This document shows, in pieces, positions 1-7,228 of a stretch of DNA of 30,922 nt (positions within the stretch are counted from its first letter, which is position 1; each line of letters begins with the position of its first letter). The stretch lies in assembly GCA_029850565.1 (NCBI GenBank), contig JARCRR010000050.1:1-30922 (forward strand), given 5' to 3'. The position numbers and the translations under genes were made by a program. Under the pieces are notes generated by a model. That model had not been told where the DNA came from. It did not search any database and saw only the letters and a list, made by a program, of their open reading frames with translations. The DNA comes from Gallionella sp. (GTDB lineage Bacteria > Pseudomonadota > Gammaproteobacteria > Burkholderiales > Gallionellaceae).

Positions 1-440
1 GTCGTTTCTTGCACATGATGGCGGAGAATGCGCTGCACAACCGTCCGCCCTTGGGCGTGGTGCGCGATTTCGTGGTGGGCAAGGAGAACAAGATCGATCT
101 TAAGGTGAACGGCATCACCCCCTTCGTCGATGCGGCGCGCATCTTCAGTCTGGCCGCCGGTGTTTCGCAGACCAACACCATCCAGCGCCTGCGTGCGAGT
201 GCCGAGAAGCTGCGGCTCGATCCTTCCGAACTTGATGCGTGGGTCGATGCGCTTTTGTTCATCCAGGTATTGCGTATGCGCCATCACGACAAAGTCAGCG
301 CTCAAGGCGCGAGCGATGAGGTGCTGGACAATCTGATCGATCCTGAAAAACTGAACGAACTGGATAGACGCATCCTGAAAGAAGCCTTCCGCCAAGCGCG
401 CAAGCTGCAAGCTAGGTTGGCGATGGAATACCACTTGTGA
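1..440 (+). CDS. C-terminal part of a DUF294-type putative nucleotidyltransferase (CBS/cNMP signalling protein), 5' end outside window
   Basis: The reading frame is open from the left edge and ends at TGA 438-440, so only the last ~146 residues are present. The visible part (RPPLGVVRDFVV near the start, then DLKVNGITPFVDAARIFSL, and a helical end with LNELDRRILKEAFRQARKLQ) matches the C-terminal substrate-binding domain (DUF294_C) of proteins that carry cyclic-nucleotide-binding, CBS and DUF294 nucleotidyltransferase domains. Those upstream domains are not visible here, so the architecture is inferred. The next gene, a DnaQ-like exonuclease, starts 52 bases downstream. The pair DUF294 plus DnaQ-type exonuclease is, to my knowledge, common in proteobacteria and suggests co-transcription. 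The biological substrate is unknown. Confidence 0.75.
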   Translation, partial: RFLHMMAENALHNRPPLGVVRDFVVGKENKIDLKVNGITPFVDAARIFSLAAGVSQTNTIQRLRASAEKLRLDPSELDAWVDALLFIQVLRMRHHDKVSAQGASDEVLDNLIDPEKLNELDRRILKEAFRQARKLQARLAMEYHL

Positions 441-492
441 AAATGAAAAATCAGCCGCGCACTGTGCATCCGTGGCCAAAAGAGGTTTTTAA

Positions 493-1197
493 ATGAATTG
501 GCTGAAGCGCTGGTTCGGCAACGAACCGCAGTTGAGTGTGGAACAACAGCAACGCTTCGATGCGTGGCTGGCTTTGCCTCCCGCGATGCTGGACAGCCCG
601 ATTGCCACATCGCGTTGCGTGGTGGTCGATGTGGAGACCACCGGTTTGAACCTGATGCAGGACCGGCTCATCTCTATCGGTGCGGTGGCGGTGGTGAACG
701 GCAAGATCGTGCTGGGCGATAGCTTCTATATCGTGTTGCAACAACAAGCGGCCAGCGACAAAGGCAACATCCTCATCCACGGCATCGGCCACACCGAACA
801 ACTGGAAGGAGAGCCACCGGTCGATGCCTTGTTGTCGTTCCTGGAGTTCCTCGGCAAAGACCCGTTGGTCGCCTTTCATGTCACCTTCGACGAGACGATG
901 ATCAAGCGCGCGTTGCGCGACTATCTCGGCCTCAACTTCAAACATCCTTGGCTCGATCTGGCCTATGTGATGCCGGGCCTCAATCCACCCTTGGCCAAGA
1001 AATATCGCGCATTGGATGATTGGATCGGCCATTCCAACATTCGCATCGACGCGCGCCACAACGCGCTGGCCGACGCGTTGGCCACCGCGCAACTGCTGCA
1101 AGTGGCACACGCACAGGCAGTGCAGAAGAACATCGCCAGCATGGCCGAACTGCACGATCTGGAAAAGAACCAGCGCTGGGTCAGCAGCGTAAACTGA
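493..1197 (+). CDS. DnaQ-like 3'-5' exonuclease (DEDDh family)
   Basis: This 234-residue protein belongs to the RNase T/DnaQ superfamily. Exo I is VVVDVETTGLN (Asp and Glu metal ligands, about residues 47-57). Exo II lies around LVAFHVTFDETMIKRAL. Exo III is HNALADALATAQLL, with the general-base His five residues before Asp, which marks the DEDDh subgroup. Such proteins remove nucleotides from 3' ends using two metal ions. No polymerase domain is present, so this is a stand-alone exonuclease or epsilon-like paralogue rather than the replicative DnaQ itself. The ATG at 493 follows an AGAGG ribosome-binding site at 481-485. The stop lies 7 bases from the convergent sulfatase-family gene. Family assignment is firm; the cellular role is not. 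Confidence 0.85.
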   Translation: MNWLKRWFGNEPQLSVEQQQRFDAWLALPPAMLDSPIATSRCVVVDVETTGLNLMQDRLISIGAVAVVNGKIVLGDSFYIVLQQQAASDKGNILIHGIGHTEQLEGEPPVDALLSFLEFLGKDPLVAFHVTFDETMIKRALRDYLGLNFKHPWLDLAYVMPGLNPPLAKKYRALDDWIGHSNIRIDARHNALADALATAQLLQVAHAQAVQKNIASMAELHDLEKNQRWVSSVN

Positions 1198-1204
1198 TCC
1201 AGCC

Positions 1205-3160
1205 TTATTGCTTGGAGCGCCCCTCTGCTTCGGAGGGAACGAAGTGATTGCCGAGCTGTAGCTGTATCGTCGTCTGATAGGTGGACAACAAGCGTTGCTC
1301 CAGTTGTGAGGCGCGTTCTGCCGATAGCGCCGGGGAACTGCCGATGCGCTTATCCAGGTTGTGCGAGACCCAGCCGTCCTGTGTGATCCAATCCATCACA
1401 TCGCCGCGTACCGTGAAGGCTGCGCGATCTTCCATGCGTGTGTCGTCCGTCAGAGAGCGCCCCAAGCCCGCGTAAGGCGTCGACCATCCGCACAGATCGA
1501 TCAGGGTGGGGACGATATCCACTTGGCTGCCGACACGCTGATCGATGCCTGCCTTCACGCCGGGGCCGACGATCAACAGCGGGATGTGGAATTGATTCGG
1601 CACATGTTCGGGTTGCTCCACGAACTCGTTGGCGTGGTCTGCCGTGATGACGAAGATCGTATCGTCAAAATAACCGTCGCGTTTTGCCGCGTCGATCATC
1701 TGTCCCAGTGCCCAGTCGGCGTAGAGCAATGTATTCAGGAATGCATCCCTATCGGTGCCGCCGGTATATTTGTTCCAGCGCGCATCGGGAACGATCCACG
1801 GCGTGTGGGTGGTCGAGGTGAAGACGAATCCCAGAAAAGGTTTGTTCGCTTGGGCGAACAGCTTGTTCGCTTCCTGAAAAGTGTTGTGATCCCAAGTTCC
1901 CCAAGTGGAGGCCTGCTTGGGGTGTTCATGCAAGTTGGGGATATCTTCCGCACCGCGATATTCTTTGAAGCCCGCACGTGCGGCGATGGCATCGAAATGG
2001 AACGAGCTATGGTCGCTGCTTTGCAGGAATATCGTCTGGTAGTTCTGTTGGTGCGCCAACTCGCCCAAGAAGCTCAAGCGGTTCTGCTCCATCCCCAAGC
2101 CCAGCAAAGGCATGGAAGGCAAGGTGGGCTGGCTGGCGAGTATCGCCGCGGCACCCTGTATGGAACGTTGGCCGTTGGCGTAGAAGCGCGTGTAGAGACG
2201 GCCCTGTTGTGCGAGCCGGTCGAAGTTCGGCGTCGCGCCCAGCGGCGGAAACTTCATCTCGCGGCGCACGGCGTCGATATGCAACGCGCCCCAACTTTCC
2301 AACATCAACACAACGACATTGGGTTTCTTTTTTGCACTGCCGGTGGATGTGCGAAACAGCGGGTAATCTGCATTGGCGAAACGGATGCCGGGGCTGGAGA
2401 GTTGCGCTTGCGTCATCGCCACGGCCTGCTGTTGCGGCATGAACGATTTGACCGGCGGCTGTTTTTCCACCAAAGCACGCGACATCGCGAATGCGCCGTT
2501 CATGGTCAAGTAGCCCTGTTCCAAGGAGTCGGAGAAGAAGGCTTCGCCGACGCCCATCGGTTTGCCGGAATAGCCGCCCCGTTCTGCCAACAGCAACACG
2601 AAGAAGATGAGAGGCAACATCAACAAGCGCAACCACGGGGTTTCCGGATGGGCGGGGACGAGCTTCAGCAAGCGCCACCAGAACCACCCGCCCAACGAGG
2701 CGGCGATGGCGAACAACAACAGCGCAGTGCGATATTGCGCGAACGCGATACCAATCATCGAATCCACATCATTGGAGAGCGTGTTGATCTCCGAGCCGAT
2801 GTGTCTATGCACCTGGCCGAAATAGATCGTGTCGATCACCATCAGGACGATGAAGCATAGCCACGCGACGAAGATGAAGCCGCCCCATAGGTTCTGCCAG
2901 TAGCGGTGATGGCTCCAGCGGAACGGCAATAACATCAGCAACAAGGGGACGCCGATCAGCAGGGCGGCCATGGAGACATCGAAGCGCAGGCCGGCGATGA
3001 AAGCGACCAACACCTGACCCAGGCTCAATCCGCCAAAGTCATCCGGATAGATCAGATACAAAGCGAGGCGCATCACGCTCGCAGGCAGAATGAATATCGC
3101 CAGCAGGATCACGATGCGCAGATAGGGGTGGGAGAGCCACGGTGACAATCGTTTGATCAT
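1205..3160 (-). CDS. LtaS/OpgB-like membrane phosphoglycerol transferase (sulfatase fold)
   Basis: This is a 651-residue protein, with the start taken at ATG 3160. The open frame runs 42 codons further up, but that part is intergenic in character and would cross the promoter. Five hydrophobic helices fill roughly residues 10-195, followed by an extracytoplasmic alkaline-phosphatase/sulfatase domain. The predicted metal ligand Glu288 (in VVVLMLESWG), nucleophile-position Ser333 (in NGQRSIQGA) and Asp507-His508 (in TADH) show the same spacing as Glu255, Thr300 and Asp475-His476 of S. aureus LtaS. The nucleophile position is Ser rather than Thr. Enzymes of this family move phosphoglycerol from phosphatidylglycerol onto a glycan and leave diacylglycerol. 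In a Gram-negative the acceptor is probably periplasmic glucan or another envelope glycan (inference). It is divergent from dgkA, which recycles diacylglycerol. A phosphoethanolamine transferase is the main alternative. Confidence 0.8.
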   Translation of the reverse strand: MIKRLSPWLSHPYLRIVILLAIFILPASVMRLALYLIYPDDFGGLSLGQVLVAFIAGLRFDVSMAALLIGVPLLLMLLPFRWSHHRYWQNLWGGFIFVAWLCFIVLMVIDTIYFGQVHRHIGSEINTLSNDVDSMIGIAFAQYRTALLLFAIAASLGGWFWWRLLKLVPAHPETPWLRLLMLPLIFFVLLLAERGGYSGKPMGVGEAFFSDSLEQGYLTMNGAFAMSRALVEKQPPVKSFMPQQQAVAMTQAQLSSPGIRFANADYPLFRTSTGSAKKKPNVVVLMLESWGALHIDAVRREMKFPPLGATPNFDRLAQQGRLYTRFYANGQRSIQGAAAILASQPTLPSMPLLGLGMEQNRLSFLGELAHQQNYQTIFLQSSDHSSFHFDAIAARAGFKEYRGAEDIPNLHEHPKQASTWGTWDHNTFQEANKLFAQANKPFLGFVFTSTTHTPWIVPDARWNKYTGGTDRDAFLNTLLYADWALGQMIDAAKRDGYFDDTIFVITADHANEFVEQPEHVPNQFHIPLLIVGPGVKAGIDQRVGSQVDIVPTLIDLCGWSTPYAGLGRSLTDDTRMEDRAAFTVRGDVMDWITQDGWVSHNLDKRIGSSPALSAERASQLEQRLLSTYQTTIQLQLGNHFVPSEAEGRSKQ

Positions 3161-3197
3161 GTTTGCGTGGATGAAGAGGGTTGGCGAGTCATGGGCT

Positions 3198-3209
3198 GAA
3201 TTATAATTC
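3198..3209. promoter_or_regulatory. Palindromic, possibly bidirectional -10 region between the LtaS-like gene and dgkA
   Basis: GAATTATAATTC is a perfect 12-base palindrome. It contains TATAAT on the plus strand (3202-3207) and TATAAT on the minus strand (3205-3200). Each -10 would place transcription starts about 30-40 bases from its gene (dgkA ATG 3252, transferase ATG 3160). On the plus side a weak -35, TTGGCG (3181-3186), lies at a short 15-base spacing. No good -35 is visible on the minus side. Confidence 0.5.
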
Positions 3210-3251
3210 GCCCGTAGCCGCAGAGGCGGCGACTTGGGCAATGATAGGGCG

Positions 3252-3620
3252 ATGACTAATCCATACAAAGGCAAGACCGGACTCAAACGACTCTGGAACG
3301 CGACGTTCTATTCCATGGCCGGGCTACGCGCGGCATTCCAGCACGAAGACGCATTCCGCATGGATGTCTTGCTGGCGGCGATCCTGATTCCGGCCGCCTT
3401 CTTTACCTCGGCGAGCGGCCTCGGCAAGGCGCTCATGGTGGCGAGCGTGCTGCTGCTGCTCATCGTCGAACTGTTGAATTCCGCCATCGAAGCCGCTGTC
3501 GACCATACCTCGCTCGATCATCACCCCTTCGCCAAGCGCGCCAAAGACATCGGCAGCGCGGCGGTGTTCATCAGCCTGCTGACGATCTGCGCGGTGTGGG
3601 GACTGGTGCTATTAGGTTGA
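3252..3620 (+). CDS. dgkA: Diacylglycerol kinase (DgkA)
   Basis: This 122-residue integral membrane kinase is close to the usual ~121 residues. It phosphorylates diacylglycerol to phosphatidic acid with ATP in the inner membrane. The family signature ELLNSAIEAAVD, which holds the catalytic Glu and metal-binding residues, sits between the second and third of three predicted membrane helices. An amphipathic N-terminus (GLKRLWNATFYSMAGLRAAF) aligns with the E. coli enzyme. I chose ATG 3252 because it gives the normal length. A TTG at 3234 in the same frame has a better-spaced AGAGG (3222-3226) and would add six residues. It is divergent from the phosphoglycerol transferase, whose by-product is diacylglycerol. 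Confidence 0.93.
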   Translation: MTNPYKGKTGLKRLWNATFYSMAGLRAAFQHEDAFRMDVLLAAILIPAAFFTSASGLGKALMVASVLLLLIVELLNSAIEAAVDHTSLDHHPFAKRAKDIGSAAVFISLLTICAVWGLVLLG

Positions 3621-3625
3621 AATTC

Positions 3626-3647
3626 ATAGGTCTAATTTGAGACCTAT
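3626..3647 (+). terminator. Terminator-like hairpin after dgkA
   Basis: A perfect 8-bp stem, ATAGGTCT/AGACCTAT with a 6-base loop, starts 5 bases after the dgkA stop and is followed by TTTA. The stem is only half GC and the T run is short, so termination would be modest. It also marks the left edge of the AT-rich methyltransferase segment. Confidence 0.45.
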
Positions 3648-3694
3648 TTAGGCGTGATAGCATCCATACGCGTATAACAAACACATTAATTAAT

Positions 3695-3709
3695 AAGGAA
3701 AACATCTTG
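3695..3709 (+). promoter_or_regulatory. Ribosome-binding site deciding a TTG start
   Basis: AAGGA (3695-3699) lies seven bases before TTG 3707-3709. No in-frame ATG occurs before the conserved SAM-binding motif, except one inside the first helix (residue 15). This supports TTG as the initiator of the methyltransferase. Confidence 0.6.
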
Positions 3710-4450
3710 GGACTGAGTACAAACACTATTCTTGAATCCGCAGTGAATATGGTCGCAAAACTGCACTCAAAATTTCCTGCTGAACATCTGGATATTGGCT
3801 CGGGACATGGGGATTTAATTCAGCTACTTAGGAATCGCTTCGAGCTGCAATCCTCTGCCTGTGATTACACCGACACCTTAATGGAACTTGAAGGCGTTAA
3901 AGTGAATGTGGCTAATTTAAATTCATCAGGATTGCCATATCCAGATGCAGCTTTTGATTTGGTCACTTGCACAGAAGTGATAGAACACTTAGAGCATTAT
4001 CGTTTTACGCTGAGGGAGATGTACAGGGTACTCAAACCGGGCGGCACACTGGTGTTAAGCACTCCGAACATCTTGAATTTAAAATCGAGAATTCGATTTT
4101 TGGTCTTTGGTTTTTACAATCTATTTGGACCGCTTCACTTCCGTGAAAGTGATTTACACTCAACCAGTGGGCACATTAATCCCGTTTCGCTTTTCTTTTT
4201 GGCCCATTCATTGGTGGATTCCGGATTTAATCGAGTTGAGGTTTCAATTGATAAGCAACAGGGAACATCCAAAGCTTGGCTCATTCTTCTGTATCTCCCA
4301 ATAAAATTATTTTCGGCTATCACTCTGCGAGGCGAGAAAAACAAATACAAGACGGTTGATGAATTCAACGAACCTTTTGTTACCCAGATGAATTCTTTGG
4401 ATATCCTGCTAGGAAGAACAATTGTCGTGGGTTGCAAAAAGCCAAGTTGA
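3707..4450 (+). CDS. Class I SAM-dependent methyltransferase, AT-rich, probably acquired
   Basis: This 247-residue protein has a Rossmann-type methyltransferase core. Motif I is HLDIGSGHGDLIQLL (about residues 27-41), the acidic loop is SACDYTDTLMELEG, motif IV is FDLVTCTEVIEHLEHY, and the LKPGGTLVLSTPN strand follows. This pattern is typical of Methyltransf_11/UbiE-like small-molecule or glycan methyltransferases. The C-terminal ~100 residues are hydrophobic and aromatic and specific to this protein; the substrate cannot be named. Its base composition is clearly more AT-rich than all its neighbours, with many A/T third positions, and it begins with TTG. It stands alone between dgkA and engB, with a hairpin on its left side. 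Together these suggest recent horizontal acquisition (inference). Confidence 0.8.
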   Translation: MGLSTNTILESAVNMVAKLHSKFPAEHLDIGSGHGDLIQLLRNRFELQSSACDYTDTLMELEGVKVNVANLNSSGLPYPDAAFDLVTCTEVIEHLEHYRFTLREMYRVLKPGGTLVLSTPNILNLKSRIRFLVFGFYNLFGPLHFRESDLHSTSGHINPVSLFFLAHSLVDSGFNRVEVSIDKQQGTSKAWLILLYLPIKLFSAITLRGEKNKYKTVDEFNEPFVTQMNSLDILLGRTIVVGCKKPS

Positions 4451-4461
4451 TTCGGAGTGGG

Positions 4462-4491
4462 GAGGTTTATGTCAGCCCCCCGTTTTCCAGC
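4462..4491 (+). terminator. Weak terminator candidate between methyltransferase and engB
   Basis: A GGGGAG run is followed by CCCCCC and then GTTTT within the 51-base convergent gap. The possible stem is short and contains a mismatch, so this is only a candidate. Confidence 0.25.
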
Positions 4492-4501
4492 AATTACAAA
4501 G

Positions 4502-5110
4502 TTAAATGACAGCGGGTTCGTCAGTAAACCACTTACCGATCACCCCCTCGGCTTCTTCCATCCCCAACTTCTTCAAGCTAGAGAACAGTTGCGCCGAGCA
4601 TTGCGGGAAGTGTTCCTGCAAGAAGGCATTCACCTCGCGCAAGGTTTGCGTGGACTGCTGGCGACTCAATTTGTCTGACTTGGTCAGCAGGATGTGCACG
4701 GGTTTTTGCGTGATGGCGAACCAGCCCAGCATCCATTGGTCGCGCTCGGTGAGCGGGTGGCGTGCATCCATGATGACCACCAAGCCTGCCAGTTCTTCGC
4801 GCGTTTGCAGGTATTCGCTCAGCAGTTGTTCCCAGTGCGCTTGTACATCGGGCGGTACCTTGGCGTAGCCGTAGCCGGGTAAGTCCACCAGGAAACGCTG
4901 GTCGCCCAAGTCGAAGTAATTCAGGTGTTGTGTGCGTCCCGGTGTCTTGCTGGTGAACGCTAGGCGGGTGTGATTTGCCAGCGTGTTGATGGCGCTCGAC
5001 TTGCCCGCGTTGGAACGCCCGACGAATGCCACTTCCTTGCCGCCGTGGAAGGGCAGGTCTTTGATGTGGTTGACCGTGGTGTAGAAGGTCGCTTTTGAAA
5101 ATAATCCCAT
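4502..5110 (-). CDS. engB: Ribosome biogenesis GTPase EngB/YihA
   Basis: This 202-residue TRAFAC-class GTPase is needed for assembly of the large ribosomal subunit. All G motifs are visible: G1 GRSNAGKS (31-38), G2 TPGRTQ (55-60), G3 DLPG (75-78) followed by the family hallmark YGYAKV, G4 TKSD (142-145) and a G5-like FSSLKKLG. The length is normal. ATG 5110 is preceded by GGGAG five bases upstream. The gene is convergent with the methyltransferase. It is separated from hemL by 190 bases that are mostly a hairpin repeat, so it probably has its own transcript or depends on read-through from hemL. Confidence 0.95.
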   Translation of the reverse strand: MGLFSKATFYTTVNHIKDLPFHGGKEVAFVGRSNAGKSSAINTLANHTRLAFTSKTPGRTQHLNYFDLGDQRFLVDLPGYGYAKVPPDVQAHWEQLLSEYLQTREELAGLVVIMDARHPLTERDQWMLGWFAITQKPVHILLTKSDKLSRQQSTQTLREVNAFLQEHFPQCSAQLFSSLKKLGMEEAEGVIGKWFTDEPAVI

Positions 5111-5135
5111 TTGAACTCCCGAAAACTTACGGCAA

Positions 5136-5280
5136 CGTCATTCCGGCCCTTCGGCATGCTCAGGATAAACTGGCTTGCAGCCAGGCCGGAATCCAGTAAT
5201 TAAATAATTCCTGCAAAGCAGGACAAACCCCAATGCATGTTGAATAACTGCGCTGGATTCCGGCTTGCGCCGGAATGACG
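5136..5280. repeat. Paired-hairpin dispersed repeat (copy 1), with a nested second repeat
   Basis: This 145-bp element is bounded by perfect 11-bp inverted ends, CGTCATTCCGG (5136-5146) and CCGGAATGACG (5270-5280). Its right end is itself a perfect hairpin, ATTCCGGC-TTGC-GCCGGAAT (5257-5276). Its left end has the same stem (5140-5148 with 5184-5192), but the loop is enlarged to 35 bases. It holds a further hairpin, CTGGCT-TGC-AGCCAG (5170-5184), and a CCCTTCGGCATGCTCAGG segment. Organisation and ends match the second copy at 7229-7352. No ORF is carried. Confidence 0.85.
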
Positions 5281-5300
5281 AAACAATAAAGAGTTTCGGG

Positions 5301-6584
5301 TTATTTCCAACCGGCAAAAATCTTATCCGCCGCCGCCACCGTCGCGGCGATATCCGCTTCGGTGTGCGCCGCAGATACGAAGCCCGCTTCGAACGCCGAC
5401 GGTGCGAGGTAGTGTCCCGCATCCAGCATGGCGTGGAAGAATTTGTTGAATGCTTCCTTGTCGCAAGACATCACTTCGGCATAGCCGGTCGGCAAGGATT
5501 TGCTGAAATACAGACCGAACATGCCGCCCACCGATTGCGCGCAGAACGCGATGCCGTGTTTGTGTGCTGCTGCTGTGAGACCTTCGGTGAGTTGTTTCGC
5601 CAGTTTGGCGAGGTTGTCGTAGAAGCCGGGCGCTTGCACCAATTTCAATGTGGTCAGGCCTGCGGCTACCGCCACTGGGTTGCCCGACAACGTGCCCGCC
5701 TGATACACCGCGCCCAGCGGAGCGAGACAATTCATGATGTCGCGCCGACCGCCGAATGCAGCAGCAGGTAATCCGCCGCCCATCACCTTGCCCAAGGTCA
5801 CGAGGTCGGGCTTGATGCCGTAATAGCCTTGCGCACCTTGCAGGCTGACGCGGAAACCGGTCATCACCTCGTCGAGGATCAACACTGCACCGTGCTGCGT
5901 GCACAGCTTGCGCATCGCATCGAGGAATTCGCGCTTGGGAGTGACCAGATTCATGTTGCCAGCGACAGGCTCGACGATGACAGCGGCGATCTCTTTGCCG
6001 AATTCGGCAAAAGCTTTTTCCAATCCGGCGGCATCGTTGTAGTCCAACACGGTGGTCAAGGCGGCAATCTCGGCAGGGACGCCGGACGAGCTGGGTTGGC
6101 CGAACGTCAGCGCACCGGAACCTGCTTTCACCAGCAGACCGTCCGAGTGGCCGTGATAGCAACCTTCGAATTTGATGATGCGTGAGCGACCGGTGAAGCC
6201 GCGCGCCAAACGGATGGCACTCATGGTCGCTTCGGTGCCGGAGCTGACCAGACGCACCATCTCCAAGCTGGGCAGTATCTTGCACAGCAGATTAGCCAAT
6301 TCCAGTTCCGTCGCAGTCGGTGCGCCGAAGCCCAGACCTTGGGCTGCTGCGTCTTGTACGGCTTTCACCACTTCAGGGTGGCAATGGCCGACGATCATCG
6401 GACCCCACGATCCGACATAGTCCGTGTATTTCTTGCCGTCCGCGTCCCACACGTAAGCGCCCTGGCCGCGCTGGAAGAACAGCGGTGTGCCGCCGACGGA
6501 ACGGAACGCGCGCACGGGCGAGTTGACGCCGCCGGGGATGACTTTTTGTGAGGCTTCGAATAATTCCTGGTTATGAGAGGTCAT
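5301..6584 (-). CDS. hemL: Glutamate-1-semialdehyde 2,1-aminomutase
   Basis: This 427-residue PLP enzyme converts glutamate-1-semialdehyde into 5-aminolevulinate, the last C5-pathway step before haem and other tetrapyrroles. The PLP lysine is Lys266 in TLGKVMGGGLP, matching Lys265 of E. coli HemL. The cofactor motifs SSGTEAT (115-121), YHGHSDG and DEVMTGFR (239-246) are intact. Length is as in the family. ATG 6584 follows AGGA in the 3-base gap region after the divergently numbered but co-oriented thiE (thiE stop 6588), so thiD-thiE-hemL reads as one minus-strand unit. The order thiD/thiE/hemL is seen in other beta- and gammaproteobacteria. The downstream gap to engB holds repeat copy 1. Confidence 0.97.
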   Translation of the reverse strand: MTSHNQELFEASQKVIPGGVNSPVRAFRSVGGTPLFFQRGQGAYVWDADGKKYTDYVGSWGPMIVGHCHPEVVKAVQDAAAQGLGFGAPTATELELANLLCKILPSLEMVRLVSSGTEATMSAIRLARGFTGRSRIIKFEGCYHGHSDGLLVKAGSGALTFGQPSSSGVPAEIAALTTVLDYNDAAGLEKAFAEFGKEIAAVIVEPVAGNMNLVTPKREFLDAMRKLCTQHGAVLILDEVMTGFRVSLQGAQGYYGIKPDLVTLGKVMGGGLPAAAFGGRRDIMNCLAPLGAVYQAGTLSGNPVAVAAGLTTLKLVQAPGFYDNLAKLAKQLTEGLTAAAHKHGIAFCAQSVGGMFGLYFSKSLPTGYAEVMSCDKEAFNKFFHAMLDAGHYLAPSAFEAGFVSAAHTEADIAATVAAADKIFAGWK

Positions 6585-6587
6585 TGC

Positions 6588-7220
6588 TTAAGTCCTACTG
6601 AATAAAGTTGAAAATTCTTTTGCACTGGCTTCGATGTCCGGCGCATCCCATAAGGCTGAGATGACGGCCAGCGCATCCGCACCTGCCTGCACCAACTCGG
6701 CACCATTCTGCTGTGTGATACCGCCGATGGCGACGATGGGTACGTGTATCTCACTGCGCACCGCACGCAACATCGATAGCTCTGCCTGCACTGCTTCGGG
6801 TTTCACGCTTGAGGGGAAGAACGCGCCGAACGCGACGTAATCCGCTCCCTGTTGCACTGCCGCCAACGCCAGAGGCGCGCGATTATAGCAAGACACGCCG
6901 ATGATCTTCGATTCGCCGAGCAGGGCACGTGCCGCCGCCACGCTCCCGTCCTCGCCCCCCAGATGCACTCCATCGGCATCCACTTCTGCGGCTAGCCGCG
7001 CGTCATCGTTCACGATGAAGGTGGTATCGAATTCGCGGGTGAGTTGTCTTAAAGCCTGTGCTTGTTGCAACTGCGATGCGCCATCGGCGATCTTGTTGCG
7101 GTATTGCAGTACCCGCGCCCCGCCTTGCAATGCCAATCGGACTTTACGCAGCAACTCATTGGTGTCGGCGAGGTCCGGTGTGATGGCGTAAAGGCCATTG
7201 AGACATAATAATCTTTTCAC
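6588..7220 (-). CDS. thiE: Thiamine-phosphate synthase
   Basis: This 210-residue TIM-barrel enzyme joins hydroxymethylpyrimidine diphosphate and thiazole phosphate into thiamine phosphate. Signature stretches are present: LYAITPD near the start, GARVLQYRNK, VNDDARLAAEVDADGVHLG, IGVSCYN, GADYVAFGAFFPSSVKP and VAIGGI. The open frame continues upstream to 7415, but that part is translated from a hairpin repeat and is unlike any ThiE. GTG 7220, preceded by GGAG (7229-7226) five bases away, gives the normal family length and is the start I chose. Three bases separate its stop from the hemL start. The repeat between thiD and thiE probably weakens transcriptional or translational coupling between the two thiamine genes (inference). 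Confidence 0.93.
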   Translation of the reverse strand: MKRLLCLNGLYAITPDLADTNELLRKVRLALQGGARVLQYRNKIADGASQLQQAQALRQLTREFDTTFIVNDDARLAAEVDADGVHLGGEDGSVAAARALLGESKIIGVSCYNRAPLALAAVQQGADYVAFGAFFPSSVKPEAVQAELSMLRAVRSEIHVPIVAIGGITQQNGAELVQAGADALAVISALWDAPDIEASAKEFSTLFSRT

Positions 7221-7228
7221 TAAAACTC

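Noticed and set aside
443..496. 17-codon ORF bridging the DUF294 gene and the exonuclease, ending in an ATGA overlap
   Set aside because: It is too short to exceed chance, has no ribosome-binding site and, unlike the pdxA-rsmA case, shows no similarity to a neighbour.
451..1155. 234-codon minus-strand ORF opposite the exonuclease
   Set aside because: It is a mirror of the exonuclease gene; its His/Gln/Val-rich composition is typical of antisense frames and it has no family features.
1361..2860. 499-codon plus-strand ORF opposite the LtaS-like gene
   Set aside because: It is antisense to a gene with clear catalytic motifs, is rich in Arg/Gln/His as expected from a shadow of biased codon use, and shows no domain.
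3234..3251. TTG 3234 as the start of DgkA
   Set aside because: It has a better-placed ribosome-binding site but adds residues beyond the usual N-terminus. It is kept as an alternative in the dgkA entry.
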